Origin: Agromyces lapidis
GTDB lineage: Bacteria > Actinomycetota > Actinomycetes > Actinomycetales > Microbacteriaceae
Reading direction: 5' to 3'
Length of the DNA stretch: 64,000 nt
Assembly (NCBI RefSeq): GCF_009749405.1
Contig: NZ_WBIQ01000001.1
Span: forward strand, 558,001-622,000
In this document: one piece after another, positions 55,632 through 64,000 of the stretch
How positions within the stretch are numbered: the stretch's first letter is position 1
How the letters are laid out: the number at the start of each line of letters is the position of its first letter
Made by a program: the position numbers and the translations under genes
Notes under the pieces: model-generated
The model's database searches: none
The model's input: the letters and a program-made list of their open reading frames with translations, nothing else
What the model was told of the DNA's origin: nothing

Positions 55632-57186
55632 CTGCGGCGGCGGCGCGCCACAGGTGCATCGACGCGTAGCTGCGCCACGGCGCCCACCGTGCGCCGAGCT
55701 CGTCGAGCGCCGGTGCGGTGGCCGGCAGGCCGAGGCGCCCTGCGCCCGCCCGCAGCGCGAGATCGCTCGTGAGGAGCACGTCGGGAGCGCGGGTGACCCG
55801 CATGGCGATGTAGCCCGCCGTCCATGGGCCGATGCCGGGGATGAGGATCAGGTCGCGCGCGAGTTCGCCGCGATCGCGATCGGCCGAGACCACGAGCTCG
55901 CCCGAGGCGAGCCGCTCGGCGACGTCGACGATCGTGCGGATGCGGGCGGTCGGGCCGCGGAGCACCTCGCCGCCGCCCGCGGCGACGGCCGCCGCGGTCG
56001 GGAACAGGCGCACGAGCGAGCCGGCGAGGAGGCCGCCGTCGGCGGAGCGGTCGACGGGCGGCTCGCCGTCGGCCGCCTCGGCGCCGATCGCCAGCGGCTC
56101 GCCGAGGTCGGCGGCGAGCCGGCTGAGCGCAGTGCGCGCCGCCTTCACCGAGATCTGCTGGCCGATGAGCGCCCGGAACACGAGTTCGTGCGGATCGAGC
56201 GCGCCCGGCACACGGATGCCGGGGGTCTCCGCGACCGATGCGGCCAGCACAGGGTCGGCCGCGAGCATCTCGTCGATCGCGACCGCGTCGGCGTCGAGGT
56301 CGAACAGGCGCCGAACGCGGGCGACGAGCGGCGGCAGGTCGGTGAGGCTCGCGAGGCGGGCCTCGACCTCGATGGCGGGGGAGCGGAGGTCGGAGCTCGG
56401 CGAGAACGCGACGACGGCGGGACCGGCGGGCAGCCGCAGGGTGCGGGCGTAGTGGCCGGGGCCGGCCGACTCGACGCCGTCGACCGCGCGGGCCGCCAGC
56501 CAGCCGAAGACGCCCGCCGCGTCGAACGGGGCGCGGGCGGGCAACCGCAGCCGCACCACCCCGTCGCCCGCGCGCTCGGGCCGCTCGCCGAGGCGCGCGG
56601 CCGCCCGCAGTTCGAGGGGGCTGCGCTCGTACACCTCGCGGATGGTGTCGTTGAACTGGCGGATGCTGCCGAAGCCCGAGGCGAACGCGACATCGGCTGC
56701 GGGCATCGTCGTCGAGGTGAGCAGTGCGCGCGCGGTCTGGGCGCGGTGGGCCCTGGCGAGGGCGAGCGGACCGGCGCCGAGCTCGGCGGTGAGCACGCGG
56801 GTGAGGTGCCGGCTCGTGTAGCCGAGGTGGGCCGCGAGCCCGGGCACCCCTTCGCGCTCGACGACGCCGTCGGCGATGAGACGCATCGCGCGGGCGGCGA
56901 GGTCGTCGCGCAGGTCCCACTCGGGGGAGCCGGGCACCGCATCGGGAAGGCATCGCTTGCACGCCCGGAGCCCCGCCTCGTGCGCCGCGGCGGCGGTGAG
57001 GTAGAAGCTCACGTTCTGCGCCTTCGGCGACACCGCGGGGCAGCTCGGGCGGCAGTAGATGCCGGTCGAATGCACCCCGGTGATGAACTGGCCGTCGAAC
57101 CTGGCGTCGCGCGCCCGCATGGCGCGGTAGCGCTCGGCGAACACGGGGTCGGCGAGTGGGTCGGTGCGGAGGGCTTCGACGGGCAT
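55624..57186 (-). CDS. Ada-AlkA fusion: AraC-type regulator/3-methyladenine DNA glycosylase
   Basis: A 520-residue DNA alkylation-repair protein. The N-terminal Ada zinc domain ([17 protein letters not shown] with CRPSC and CKRC cysteines) is followed by an AraC helix-turn-helix (residues 100-180). The AlkA glycosylase carries [14 protein letters not shown], the helix-hairpin-helix [18 protein letters not shown] and the catalytic-Asp region [11 protein letters not shown]. The Ada part would sense methyl-phosphotriesters and the AlkA part excise 3-methyladenine. The ATG at 57186 is six bases from GAGGCT; the longer frame start at 57312 would overlap the divergent gene. Confidence 0.92.
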   Translation of the reverse strand: MPVEALRTDPLADPVFAERYRAMRARDARFDGQFITGVHSTGIYCRPSCPAVSPKAQNVSFYLTAAAAHEAGLRACKRCLPDAVPGSPEWDLRDDLAARAMRLIADGVVEREGVPGLAAHLGYTSRHLTRVLTAELGAGPLALARAHRAQTARALLTSTTMPAADVAFASGFGSIRQFNDTIREVYERSPLELRAAARLGERPERAGDGVVRLRLPARAPFDAAGVFGWLAARAVDGVESAGPGHYARTLRLPAGPAVVAFSPSSDLRSPAIEVEARLASLTDLPPLVARVRRLFDLDADAVAIDEMLAADPVLAASVAETPGIRVPGALDPHELVFRALIGQQISVKAARTALSRLAADLGEPLAIGAEAADGEPPVDRSADGGLLAGSLVRLFPTAAAVAAGGGEVLRGPTARIRTIVDVAERLASGELVVSADRDRGELARDLILIPGIGPWTAGYIAMRVTRAPDVLLTSDLALRAGAGRLGLPATAPALDELGARWAPWRSYASMHLWRAAAAEI

Positions 57187-57192
57187 GACCCC

Positions 57193-57254
57193 AGCCTCGC
57201 ACGTCCCGCCGACACCGACTGGCGGAAATCGGACTCGGCCCGCGTGGCTAGGGT
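57193..57254. promoter_or_regulatory. Divergent leaderless promoters (ada-alkA / FAD oxidase)
   Basis: GAGGCT on the minus strand (57193-57198) and TAGGGT on the plus strand (57249-57254) are each six bases from their start codons. Confidence 0.5.
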
Positions 57255-57260
57255 GGAGGG

Positions 57261-58664
57261 ATGTCGCACGTCGTCGCCCAGCTGCAAGAAGCCCTCGGGG
57301 CATCCGTCTCACTCGATGCCGACGCGCTCGAGGCGACCCGCGAAGACCGATCGGGGTGGCGCAGCGCGACGCCCCCGCTCGCGGTGGTGCACGCGGGGTC
57401 GGTCGAGGAGGTGCGCCGGGTCATGCGCATCGCGCACGCGAACGGCACGCCGGTCGTGCCGCGCGGCGCGGGCACGGGCCTCGCGGGCGGCGCGATCGCG
57501 AGCCCGGGTGCGATCGTGCTCGACCTCTCGCGCATGAACCGCATCCTCGAGATCTCCGAGGCCGACGAGCTGGCGGTCGTCGAGCCCGGCGTCGTCAACG
57601 GAGACCTCAACGACGCGCTCGCCCCGCTCGGGCTCTGGTTCGCACCCGATCCCGCCAGCAGGGCGATCGCCTCGGTCGGCGGCAACATCGCGACGAACGC
57701 GGGCGGCCTGCTCTGCGCGAAGTACGGGGTGACCCGCGAGGCCGTGCTCGGCGTGGCCGTGGTGCTCGCCGACGGGCGACTGATCCGACTCGGCCACCGC
57801 ACGGTGAAGGGCGTCACCGGCTACGACCTCACGGCCCTCTTCACCGGCTCGGAGGGCACGCTCGGCATCATCGTCGAGGCGACCGTGCGCGTGCGCCCGA
57901 TCACCGCGGGCGTCCCGGTCACGGTCGCGGCCGCCTTCGCCGATGTGACCGCCGCCGCCGCGGCGTGCGCCGCCGTCACCGCAGACCGCATCCGGCCCGC
58001 GATCCTCGAACTCATGGACGCCGGCGTCGTCGCCCGGGTCGCGGCGTTCCTCGGCGACGAGGCGCTCGCAGGCACGCCGCTCGAACAGGTGCTGCCCGGC
58101 GAGACCTTCCTCATCGCGCAGACCGACGACGCGGGCGCCACCTCAGAGGCCGCGCGCATCGCCGAGCTCTTCGCCGAGGCCGGCGGCCGGGTCACGCTCT
58201 CGACCGACGAGGCGACCGGCGAGCGCCTGCTCGACCTCCGCCGGGCGATGCATCCCGCGCTCGCCGCGAGCGGGCAGGTGCTCATCGAAGACGTGGCGGT
58301 GCCCCGCTCGAAGCTGCCCGAGATGTTCCGCGCCATCGACGAGATCGCGGCACGGCACGGCGTCGAGATCCCGACGATCGCGCACGCCGGCGACGGCAAC
58401 CTGCATCCGAACTTCGTGTTCACGGGCGACGAGGTGCCCGCGCACATCTGGCAGGCCGCCGACGAGATGTTCCGTGCGGCAGTCGCCCTCGGCGGCACGC
58501 TCACCGGCGAGCACGGCGTCGGGGTGCTGAAGCGACGCTGGCTCGCCGAGGAGCTCGGCGACGACGTCTTCGAGCTGCAGCGCGGCATCAAGGCGGTCTT
58601 CGACCCGACGGGCATCCTGAACCCGGGGGTCATGTTCGAGGCATCCGTCGTGGCCGCTCGCTAG
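57261..58664 (+). CDS. FAD-linked oxidase (GlcD-like)
   Basis: A 467-residue flavoprotein of the GlcD/D-lactate dehydrogenase class. The FAD domain has [32 protein letters not shown] and [21 protein letters not shown]. The C-terminal cap ends with [12 protein letters not shown] and [10 protein letters not shown], which carry the substrate-binding histidines. Glycolate or D-lactate are likely substrates. No GlcE or GlcF partner is nearby. The GGAGGG directly before the ATG is too close to act as a ribosome-binding site; TAGGGT six bases ahead suggests a leaderless message. Confidence 0.9.
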   Translation: MSHVVAQLQEALGASVSLDADALEATREDRSGWRSATPPLAVVHAGSVEEVRRVMRIAHANGTPVVPRGAGTGLAGGAIASPGAIVLDLSRMNRILEISEADELAVVEPGVVNGDLNDALAPLGLWFAPDPASRAIASVGGNIATNAGGLLCAKYGVTREAVLGVAVVLADGRLIRLGHRTVKGVTGYDLTALFTGSEGTLGIIVEATVRVRPITAGVPVTVAAAFADVTAAAAACAAVTADRIRPAILELMDAGVVARVAAFLGDEALAGTPLEQVLPGETFLIAQTDDAGATSEAARIAELFAEAGGRVTLSTDEATGERLLDLRRAMHPALAASGQVLIEDVAVPRSKLPEMFRAIDEIAARHGVEIPTIAHAGDGNLHPNFVFTGDEVPAHIWQAADEMFRAAVALGGTLTGEHGVGVLKRRWLAEELGDDVFELQRGIKAVFDPTGILNPGVMFEASVVAAR

Positions 58665-58673
58665 GCTGCACGC

Positions 58674-59849
58674 GTGAGCCACCTCGCCCCAGGGCCGTCC
58701 CCGTACCCCGTCGCGCCGCAACCCGCGGTCGCAGCGCCGGCGTGGGCCGAGCCGGTCCGCGGTCGCAGCGCCAGCGGCAGTGTGTTCGCGATCATCGGCA
58801 TCGTGATCGGCGGGCTCGTCGGCCTCCTCGTGGTCGCCTACCTCGCGCTCGCGCTCGGAGCCTCCGTGCTCGCGATCGGCTCGCTGCTCGCCCTCGTGCC
58901 GCTCGCGGGCGTGCTCCTCGCGGTGCGATGGGTCGACCGCTGGGAGCCCGAGCCGCGCGGCGCGCTCTGGTTCGCGTTCCTCTGGGGTGCCGCGGTCTCG
59001 GTCGCGATCGCCCTCGTCGTCGACCTCGGCGTCGAGCTCGCCGTGGCCTACTCGCAACCCGGCGGCGCGGCCGACGAGGTCGTGCGCACCGTCGTGCAGG
59101 CGCCCATCGTCGAAGAACTCGCCAAGGGCCTCGGCGTGCTGCTCGTCTTCGCCTTCGCACGCTGGCAGTTCGACGGCCCGCTCGACGGACTGGTGTACGC
59201 CGCGGTGGTCGCGGCCGGCTTCGCCTTCACCGAGAACATCATCTACTTCGGATCGGCCCTCATCGAGGGCGGCGCCGAGAGCCTCGGGGCGACCTTCGTG
59301 GTGCGCGGCATCTTCTCGCCGTTCGCGCACGTGCTGTTCACGGCGTGCACCGGCCTCTGCATCGGCATCGGGGCACGGCGCGGCGGGGGCGCGGGCGTCA
59401 TCGGCTGGTTCCTGCTGGGCCTCGCCGGCGCGATCGGGCTGCACGCCCTCTGGAACGGCTCGCTCGCCTTCGGCGACGACGCGATCGGACTGTACGTCAC
59501 CGTGCAGGTGCCGATCTTCATCGCGGCCGTCCTCCTGACCGTCGCCCTCCGTCGCCAGGAGGTGCGGGTCACCCGTCGTCGTCTGGCCGAGTACGCGGCG
59601 GTCGGCTGGTTCAGCCACGCCGAGGTCGAGCTCCTCGCGACCCCGGCGGGCAGGAGGCAGGCCAGGTCGTGGGCGCGCGCGCAGCATCCGCCGCGCACCG
59701 CGACGATGAAGCGGCTCATCGCGGATGCCACGCACCTCGCCTTCGCCCGTCAGCGCATCGCGACCGGGCAGGGCGCAGCGGTCGCGGTGGTCGACGAGCA
59801 GGCGCTGCTGGCCTCGATCGTCGCCGGACGCCGGGCACTTCTGCGCTGA
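58674..59849 (+). CDS. PrsW-family intramembrane metalloprotease
   Basis: A 391-residue protein with about eight hydrophobic segments. PrsW motifs are VDRWEPEPR, VEELAKG, the FAFTENIIYF helix and FSPFAHVLFTACTG followed by GLHALWNGS. PrsW of Bacillus cleaves anti-sigma factors; the target here is unknown. The polar C-terminal 90 residues are an extension. The GTG is six bases after TAGGCT (leaderless). Confidence 0.88.
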   Translation: MSHLAPGPSPYPVAPQPAVAAPAWAEPVRGRSASGSVFAIIGIVIGGLVGLLVVAYLALALGASVLAIGSLLALVPLAGVLLAVRWVDRWEPEPRGALWFAFLWGAAVSVAIALVVDLGVELAVAYSQPGGAADEVVRTVVQAPIVEELAKGLGVLLVFAFARWQFDGPLDGLVYAAVVAAGFAFTENIIYFGSALIEGGAESLGATFVVRGIFSPFAHVLFTACTGLCIGIGARRGGGAGVIGWFLLGLAGAIGLHALWNGSLAFGDDAIGLYVTVQVPIFIAAVLLTVALRRQEVRVTRRRLAEYAAVGWFSHAEVELLATPAGRRQARSWARAQHPPRTATMKRLIADATHLAFARQRIATGQGAAVAVVDEQALLASIVAGRRALLR

Positions 59850-59902
59850 TCTCCGCGCGACTAAGCTGGCCTGATTCCCGCTCGACGACGATCGGAGACG
59901 GC

Positions 59903-61237
59903 ATGCCCGGCACCGCGCTCCCGCAGCCCGATCCGGGCGCGCCCGGCGGCGCCGACCGTCGATCGGGCTCGCTCCGCGACCGGCTGATCGACGTGCAGCA
60001 GCGTGCGATCGAGACGGGCACCGTGCCGTTGAGTCTTCGGCCCGTCGTCAGGGCGTCATGGGAGCGTGCCATTCGCGGCGCCGTCGACCCCGACCGTGCG
60101 CTGCCCCGGCTCGAGCACGACGAGCAGGAGTTCCTCGACTACCGTGCCGGGCATGCGCTCGCGCAGGTGATGCCGGTCGTGCGGCGGCTCCTCGTCGACG
60201 GCGCGCACGACGCCGGCCTCGTCGTCGCGGTCGGCGACGAGCACGGTCGCCTGCTCTGGGTCGAGGGCGACCCGACCCTGCGCCACCGGGCGCAGGACAT
60301 GCTCTTCGTGCCGGGCGCCGACTGGTCGGAGCCGGTCGTCGGCACGAGCGCACCCGGCACCGCCCTCGCGCTCGACCGGGCCGTCCAGATCCGCGGGGCC
60401 GAGCACTTCAATCGCATCGTGCACCCGTGGAGCTGCACGGCCGCACCGGTGCACGACCCGGCGACCGGTCTCGTGCTCGGCGTCATCGACATCACCGGCA
60501 CCGACCACGCCGTCGCTCCGCACACGCTCGGACTCGTCTCGGCGACGGTCGCCGCGGTCGAGGCGGAGCTCAAGATCGCGAGTCTCGAGTCGGCGGTGCA
60601 GGCGACGCTGCGGCGCTCGCGCATGGTGAGCGTCGGGGGGTCGCGCACCCAGCGTCCCGCGCGCACCCCGCTGTCGGTACTCGGAGCGGGCCGTCCGAGG
60701 CTCGGCGCGCTCGAGCTGAGCCCGCGGCACGCCGAGATCCTGACGCTCCTCGCGTGGCATCCCGCGGGGCTCGGCACCGAACGCCTGGCCTCGCTCGTCT
60801 ACGAGGCAGAAGGGTCGCCGGTTACGCTCCGCGCCGAACTCGTGCGCCTTCGTCGCGTCCTCCATGCCGCGGGGGAGCCGCCGCTCGAATCCCGACCGTA
60901 CCGACTCGGCCGTGAGCTCGAGCTCGACGCCGCCGTCGTCGCGCGACTGCTCGGGCAGGGCTCGCTCCGCCGCGCAGCGGAACGGTACGTCGGACCAGTG
61001 CTTCCGGGGTCGACGGCGCCCGGCATCGTCGAGCTCCGCGAAGAACTCGCGAGCCGGGTGCGCGAATCGATGCTGGCGGATGCCTCGGCAGAGGTCCTGA
61101 CCACGTTCGCCGAGCGCGAGGAGTCCCGCTTCGACGTCGAGCTGTGGCGCACACTGCTCGAGCTGCTGCCGCCGCGGTCGCCGCGGCGGGCCTCGGTGGT
61201 CGCGCACCTCGAGCGCATCGAGGCGGCGCTGCGATGA
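59903..61237 (+). CDS. GAF-domain transcriptional regulator
   Basis: A 444-residue regulator. The first 240 residues resemble the sensory part of AcoR-type activators (RASWERAI, then a GAF domain with FVPGADWSEPVVGTSAPGTALAL and HPWSCTAAPVHDP). The sigma-54 ATPase domain is missing. Instead there is a winged-helix-like region (LSPRHAEILTLLAWHPAGLGTERLASLVY...VTLRAELVRLRRVL) at about residues 270-330. This architecture recurs in actinobacteria next to acetaldehyde dehydrogenase genes. GGAG sets the ATG. It probably controls the downstream operon. Confidence 0.85.
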   Translation: MPGTALPQPDPGAPGGADRRSGSLRDRLIDVQQRAIETGTVPLSLRPVVRASWERAIRGAVDPDRALPRLEHDEQEFLDYRAGHALAQVMPVVRRLLVDGAHDAGLVVAVGDEHGRLLWVEGDPTLRHRAQDMLFVPGADWSEPVVGTSAPGTALALDRAVQIRGAEHFNRIVHPWSCTAAPVHDPATGLVLGVIDITGTDHAVAPHTLGLVSATVAAVEAELKIASLESAVQATLRRSRMVSVGGSRTQRPARTPLSVLGAGRPRLGALELSPRHAEILTLLAWHPAGLGTERLASLVYEAEGSPVTLRAELVRLRRVLHAAGEPPLESRPYRLGRELELDAAVVARLLGQGSLRRAAERYVGPVLPGSTAPGIVELREELASRVRESMLADASAEVLTTFAEREESRFDVELWRTLLELLPPRSPRRASVVAHLERIEAALR

Positions 61238-61260
61238 GCGCGCAGGCGCACGGCCGCGTC

Positions 61261-61327
61261 GTGCGTGCCGTTGCAACGTGGTTGCAACGCTGGGGCAACT
61301 GCGCCGCAACCGGCACGCACCTACGCT
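61261..61327 (+). promoter_or_regulatory. Four-iteron operator and promoter of the aldehyde dehydrogenase operon
   Basis: GCAAC occurs at 61273, 61284, 61295 and 61306, exactly 11 bp apart. The first two copies lie in GTTGCAAC palindromes. The set is enclosed by the perfect inverted repeat GTGCGTGCCG (61261-61270) / CGGCACGCAC (61311-61320). TACGCT (-10) is at 61322-61327, with no consensus -35, suggesting activator dependence. Confidence 0.75.
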
Positions 61328-61375
61328 GACGTCGTCCCGCTCAGGGGCATCCGACAACGACGTCAAGGAGACACG

Positions 61376-62899
61376 ATGACCGTGTACGCCGCGCCCGGCA
61401 CCCCCGGTGCGCTCATCGAGTTCAAGCCGCGCTACGAGCACTTCATCGGCGGCGAGTGGGTCAAGCCCGAAGGCGGCGCCTACTTCGAGAACATCTCGCC
61501 CGTCAACGGCAAGGCGTTCACCGAGGTCGCCCGCGGCACCGCCGCCGACATCGACGCCGCGCTCGACGCCGCGCACAAGGCCGCACCCGCGTGGGGCCGC
61601 ACGAGTGCCGCGCACCGCGCCGGCATCCTGAACGCCATCGCCGATCGCATCGACCGGAACCGCGAACTCCTCGCCGTCGCCGAGACGTGGGACAACGGCA
61701 AGTCCATCCGTGAGCCGCTGAACGCCGACCTGCCGCTCGCGAGCGACCACTTCCGTTACTTCGCAAGCCTCATCCGCGCGCAGGAGGGCAGCTTCACGCA
61801 GCTCGACGAGGACACGGTGGCCTACCACTTCCAGGAGCCGCTCGGCGTCGTCGGCCAGATCATCCCGTGGAACTTCCCGCTGCTCATGGCCGTGTGGAAG
61901 CTCGCCCCCGCGCTCGCCGCGGGCAACGCCGTCGTGCTGAAGCCGGCCGAGCAGACGCCGACCTCGATCCTCGTGCTCGTCGAACTCATCGCCGACCTGC
62001 TGCCGGCGGGCGTGCTCAACGTCGTGAACGGATTCGGCGTCGAGGCAGGCAAGCCGCTCGCCTCGTCGAACCGCATCCGCAAGATCGCGTTCACGGGGGA
62101 GACGACGACGGGTCGGCTCATCCTGCAGTACGCCTCGAACAACATCATCCCCTCGACGGTCGAGCTCGGCGGCAAGAGCCCGAACATCGTGTTCGAGTCG
62201 GTCGCCGACCGACGCGACTCGTTCTACGACAAGGCGCTCGAGGGATTCAGCCTGTTCGCCTTCAACCAGGGCGAGGTCTGCACCTGCCCCAGCCGGTCGC
62301 TCATCCAGAAGTCGATCTACGACACGTTCCTCGACGACGCGATCGAGCGAACCAAGCAGGCGAAGCAGGGCAACCCGCTCGACACCGAGACCCAGGTCGG
62401 CGCGCAGGCGTCGAACGACCAACTCGAGAAGATCCTGAGCTACATCGACATCGGCAAGCAGGAGGGCGCGAAGCTGCTGCTCGGCGGCGAGCGGGCCGAT
62501 CTCGGCGGCGACCTCAGTGGGGGCTACTACGTGCAGCCGACCATCTTCGAGGGTCAGAACCGCATGCGACTGTTCCAAGAGGAGATCTTCGGCCCGGTCG
62601 TCGCCGTCACGAGTTTCACCGACTACGACGACGCGATCTCGATCGCGAACGACACCCTGTACGGACTCGGTGCGGGCGTCTGGAGTCGCAACGGCAACGA
62701 GGCCTACCGCGCCGGCCGGGACATCCAAGCCGGTCGCGTCTGGGTGAACAACTACCACGCGTACCCGGCGGGCGCCGCGTTCGGCGGGTACAAGTCGTCG
62801 GGCATCGGCCGCGAGAACAACAAGCTCGCGCTCGACCACTACCAGCAGACGAAGAACCTGCTCGTCAGCTACAACGAGAACCCGCTCGGGTTCTTCTGA
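61376..62899 (+). CDS. Acetaldehyde-type aldehyde dehydrogenase (ExaC-like)
   Basis: A 507-residue NAD-dependent dehydrogenase of the ExaC/AcoD group. [45 protein letters not shown] with the general base and [12 protein letters not shown] with the nucleophilic cysteine are present, as is the group's C-terminal [15 protein letters not shown]. Oxidation of acetaldehyde or similar short aldehydes is likely. AAGGAG sets the ATG. A DUF779 gene follows. Confidence 0.94.
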   Translation: MTVYAAPGTPGALIEFKPRYEHFIGGEWVKPEGGAYFENISPVNGKAFTEVARGTAADIDAALDAAHKAAPAWGRTSAAHRAGILNAIADRIDRNRELLAVAETWDNGKSIREPLNADLPLASDHFRYFASLIRAQEGSFTQLDEDTVAYHFQEPLGVVGQIIPWNFPLLMAVWKLAPALAAGNAVVLKPAEQTPTSILVLVELIADLLPAGVLNVVNGFGVEAGKPLASSNRIRKIAFTGETTTGRLILQYASNNIIPSTVELGGKSPNIVFESVADRRDSFYDKALEGFSLFAFNQGEVCTCPSRSLIQKSIYDTFLDDAIERTKQAKQGNPLDTETQVGAQASNDQLEKILSYIDIGKQEGAKLLLGGERADLGGDLSGGYYVQPTIFEGQNRMRLFQEEIFGPVVAVTSFTDYDDAISIANDTLYGLGAGVWSRNGNEAYRAGRDIQAGRVWVNNYHAYPAGAAFGGYKSSGIGRENNKLALDHYQQTKNLLVSYNENPLGFF

Positions 62900-62912
62900 T
62901 CGGCGGCGGACG

Positions 62913-63359
62913 ATGTCACTCGAGCGCTTCGCGGACGGCGTCGTCGGCCGGGTGGTGATCGCGGGGGAGACGTCGCCGCGGGTGGAGCTCTCACCCGCGG
63001 CGGCGACCCTGCTCGAGCGCCTGTGGGAGGCGCACGGACCGTTGATGTTCCACCAGTCGGGCGGATGCTGCGACGGCAGTGCTCCGATGTGCTATCCAGC
63101 GGGGGAGTTCCTGACGAGCGGCGCCGACGTGTTGCTCGGCGAGCTCGACCTGGGGCGCGGCGCCGCCGGGCCGGATGCCTCGTGGACGGGCTCGGAGGCG
63201 GCGACGCGCGTCGTGCCCTTCTGGATGTCGGCAGAGCAGTTCGCGTACTGGCGCCACACGCACCTCACCGTCGACGTCGTGCCCGGCCGCGGCAGCGGCT
63301 TCTCGGTCGAGGCGCCCGAGGGCGTGCGATTTCTCATCAGGTCGCGACTGCTGGAGTGA
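62913..63359 (+). CDS. DUF779 protein
   Basis: A 148-residue DUF779 protein, a family found next to aldehyde dehydrogenases. The conserved Cys motif MFHQSGGCCDGSAPMC and the PFWMSAEQFAYWRHTHLTVDVV segment are intact, suggesting metal binding or redox chemistry. The exact role is unknown. It lies 13 bases after the dehydrogenase and is doubtless cotranscribed. Confidence 0.9.
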   Translation: MSLERFADGVVGRVVIAGETSPRVELSPAAATLLERLWEAHGPLMFHQSGGCCDGSAPMCYPAGEFLTSGADVLLGELDLGRGAAGPDASWTGSEAATRVVPFWMSAEQFAYWRHTHLTVDVVPGRGSGFSVEAPEGVRFLIRSRLLE

Positions 63360-63397
63360 TGGACTCGCCACAGGGCGGCGGAGCCCGCCTGCTCCGA

Positions 63398-63435
63398 CTC
63401 GTCTCGGGGGTGCCCAGCGATGCCCCCGACACGAG
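63398..63435 (+). terminator. Hairpin terminator of the aldehyde dehydrogenase-DUF779 operon
   Basis: CTCGT-c-TCGGGGG (63398-63410) pairs with CCCCCGA-c-ACGAG (63423-63435). The rest of 63436-63589 shows no recognisable gene or site. Confidence 0.65.
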
Positions 63436-63589
63436 GAAACTCGCCGCCCTGTGGTGTGGCACTGCCGACATCTCTACGGGGCGACGAGTTCTCGGATTCC
63501 AGAGTGCAACGTGTTCGCAGTCAGCGCAAGAGGGGGGTGGACGGTTGTCCGCGATTGCGAGTGCACCGCGAACCTGTTTGGCTTGACGC

Positions 63590-63961
63590 ATGACCGATAC
63601 GAACAGCAAGCCCGAGATCGACGCCCCCGAGGGCCCGGCGCCCGCAGACCTCATCATCGAGGACATCGTCGTGGGCGACGGCGCCGAGGCGACCGCCGGC
63701 TCGACGGTCGACGTGCACTACCTCGGCGTCGAGTACGACAGCGGCGAGGAGTTCGACTCCTCGTGGGGTCGCGGCCAGTCGATCAACTTCCCGCTCGCAG
63801 CCCTCATCTCCGGCTGGCAGGAGGGCATCCCCGGCATGAAGGTCGGCGGACGCCGCAAGCTCACCGTCCCCCCGCACAAGGCCTACGGCCCCGCGGGCGG
63901 CGGGCACCAGCTCTCGGGCAAGACCCTGATCTTCGTGATCGACCTGCTCGGCGTCAGCTGA
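63590..63961 (+). CDS. FKBP-type peptidyl-prolyl isomerase
   Basis: A 123-residue cytoplasmic FKBP. DVHYLGVEYDSGEEFDSSW, the FPLAALISGWQEGIPGMKVGGRR core and PHKAYGP lead to the LIFVIDLL end, all normal for a single-domain isomerase. There is no signal peptide, so it acts in the cytoplasm on prolyl peptide bonds. Its promoter is not evident. Confidence 0.93.
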   Translation: MTDTNSKPEIDAPEGPAPADLIIEDIVVGDGAEATAGSTVDVHYLGVEYDSGEEFDSSWGRGQSINFPLAALISGWQEGIPGMKVGGRRKLTVPPHKAYGPAGGGHQLSGKTLIFVIDLLGVS

Positions 63962-64000
63962 ACCGACGTCGATTCACCGAGAAGGCCGGTGGGCGCGAGC

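Noticed and set aside
57255..57260. GGAGGG as ribosome-binding site of the FAD oxidase
   Set aside because: It is directly adjacent to the ATG with no spacer, and the TAGGGT hexamer before it fits the leaderless pattern better.
57164..59902. Long plus-strand frame extending the GAF regulator far upstream
   Set aside because: It overlaps the FAD oxidase and protease genes in another frame and has only low-complexity Arg/Ala sequence before 59903.

Overview
This is a high-GC, gene-dense stretch of actinobacterial chromosome. Actinobacterial NusA and IF2 types, many GTG starts, Tat and lipobox exports, LAxTG wall-sorting signals and leaderless promoters point to a soil-type Microbacteriaceae (Agromyces or Microbacterium-like; inference only). 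About 58 protein genes were recognised. No rRNA, tRNA, CRISPR array, insertion sequence or prophage was seen.

Layout. 1-4.9 kb: end of an AGCS symporter, a voltage-gated-type ion channel, the Tat-exported phosphatase PhoX behind a three-unit PHO box, and a LOG-family protein. 5-11.3 kb: the translation block nusA-ylxR-infB-rbfA, then mutY and a small kinase. 11.3-16.2 kb: two paralogous LAxTG surface proteins that share promoter architecture, C-terminal module and terminator; they sit between rbfA and truB, which are usually close together. 16.3-22.2 kb: a ketopantoate reductase-like gene, truB, two membrane proteins, ribF, an MFS transporter and a ROK kinase. 22.3-27.1 kb: a SorC/DeoR-type regulator, deoC and two aldehyde dehydrogenase homologues, one lacking its catalytic half. 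27.1-33.9 kb: a glycerophosphodiesterase, the csoR/copA copper pair, a DUF2207 protein, a tiny acidic protein and a ZIP-like transporter. 34-44.6 kb: an SNF2 helicase, pfkA, a Nudix hydrolase, pit behind a reversed PHO box, two NCS2 nucleobase permeases and aspA.

44.7-55.6 kb is a complete oxidative (non-phosphorylating) L-fucose-type 6-deoxysugar pathway: mutarotase FucU, aldo/keto reductase, lactonase, L-fuconate dehydratase, SDR, two FAH-family hydrolases, a three-gene sugar ABC importer and an FCD-type GntR regulator. A FadR-like palindrome, ACATCNGATGT and variants, lies at each promoter of the cluster, including the regulator's own. 55.6-64 kb: an Ada-AlkA repair fusion, a GlcD-like oxidase, a PrsW-like protease, a GAF-domain regulator, its probable target aldehyde dehydrogenase-DUF779 operon behind four 11-bp-phased GCAAC repeats, and an FKBP isomerase.

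Two themes cut across the window. At least fifteen genes start 6-7 nt after a TANNNT hexamer with no room for a ribosome-binding site, which implies widespread leaderless transcription and fixes several start codons. Several regulator/operator pairs can be read from the sequence (PHO, CsoR, DeoR-type, GntR and GAF regulators).
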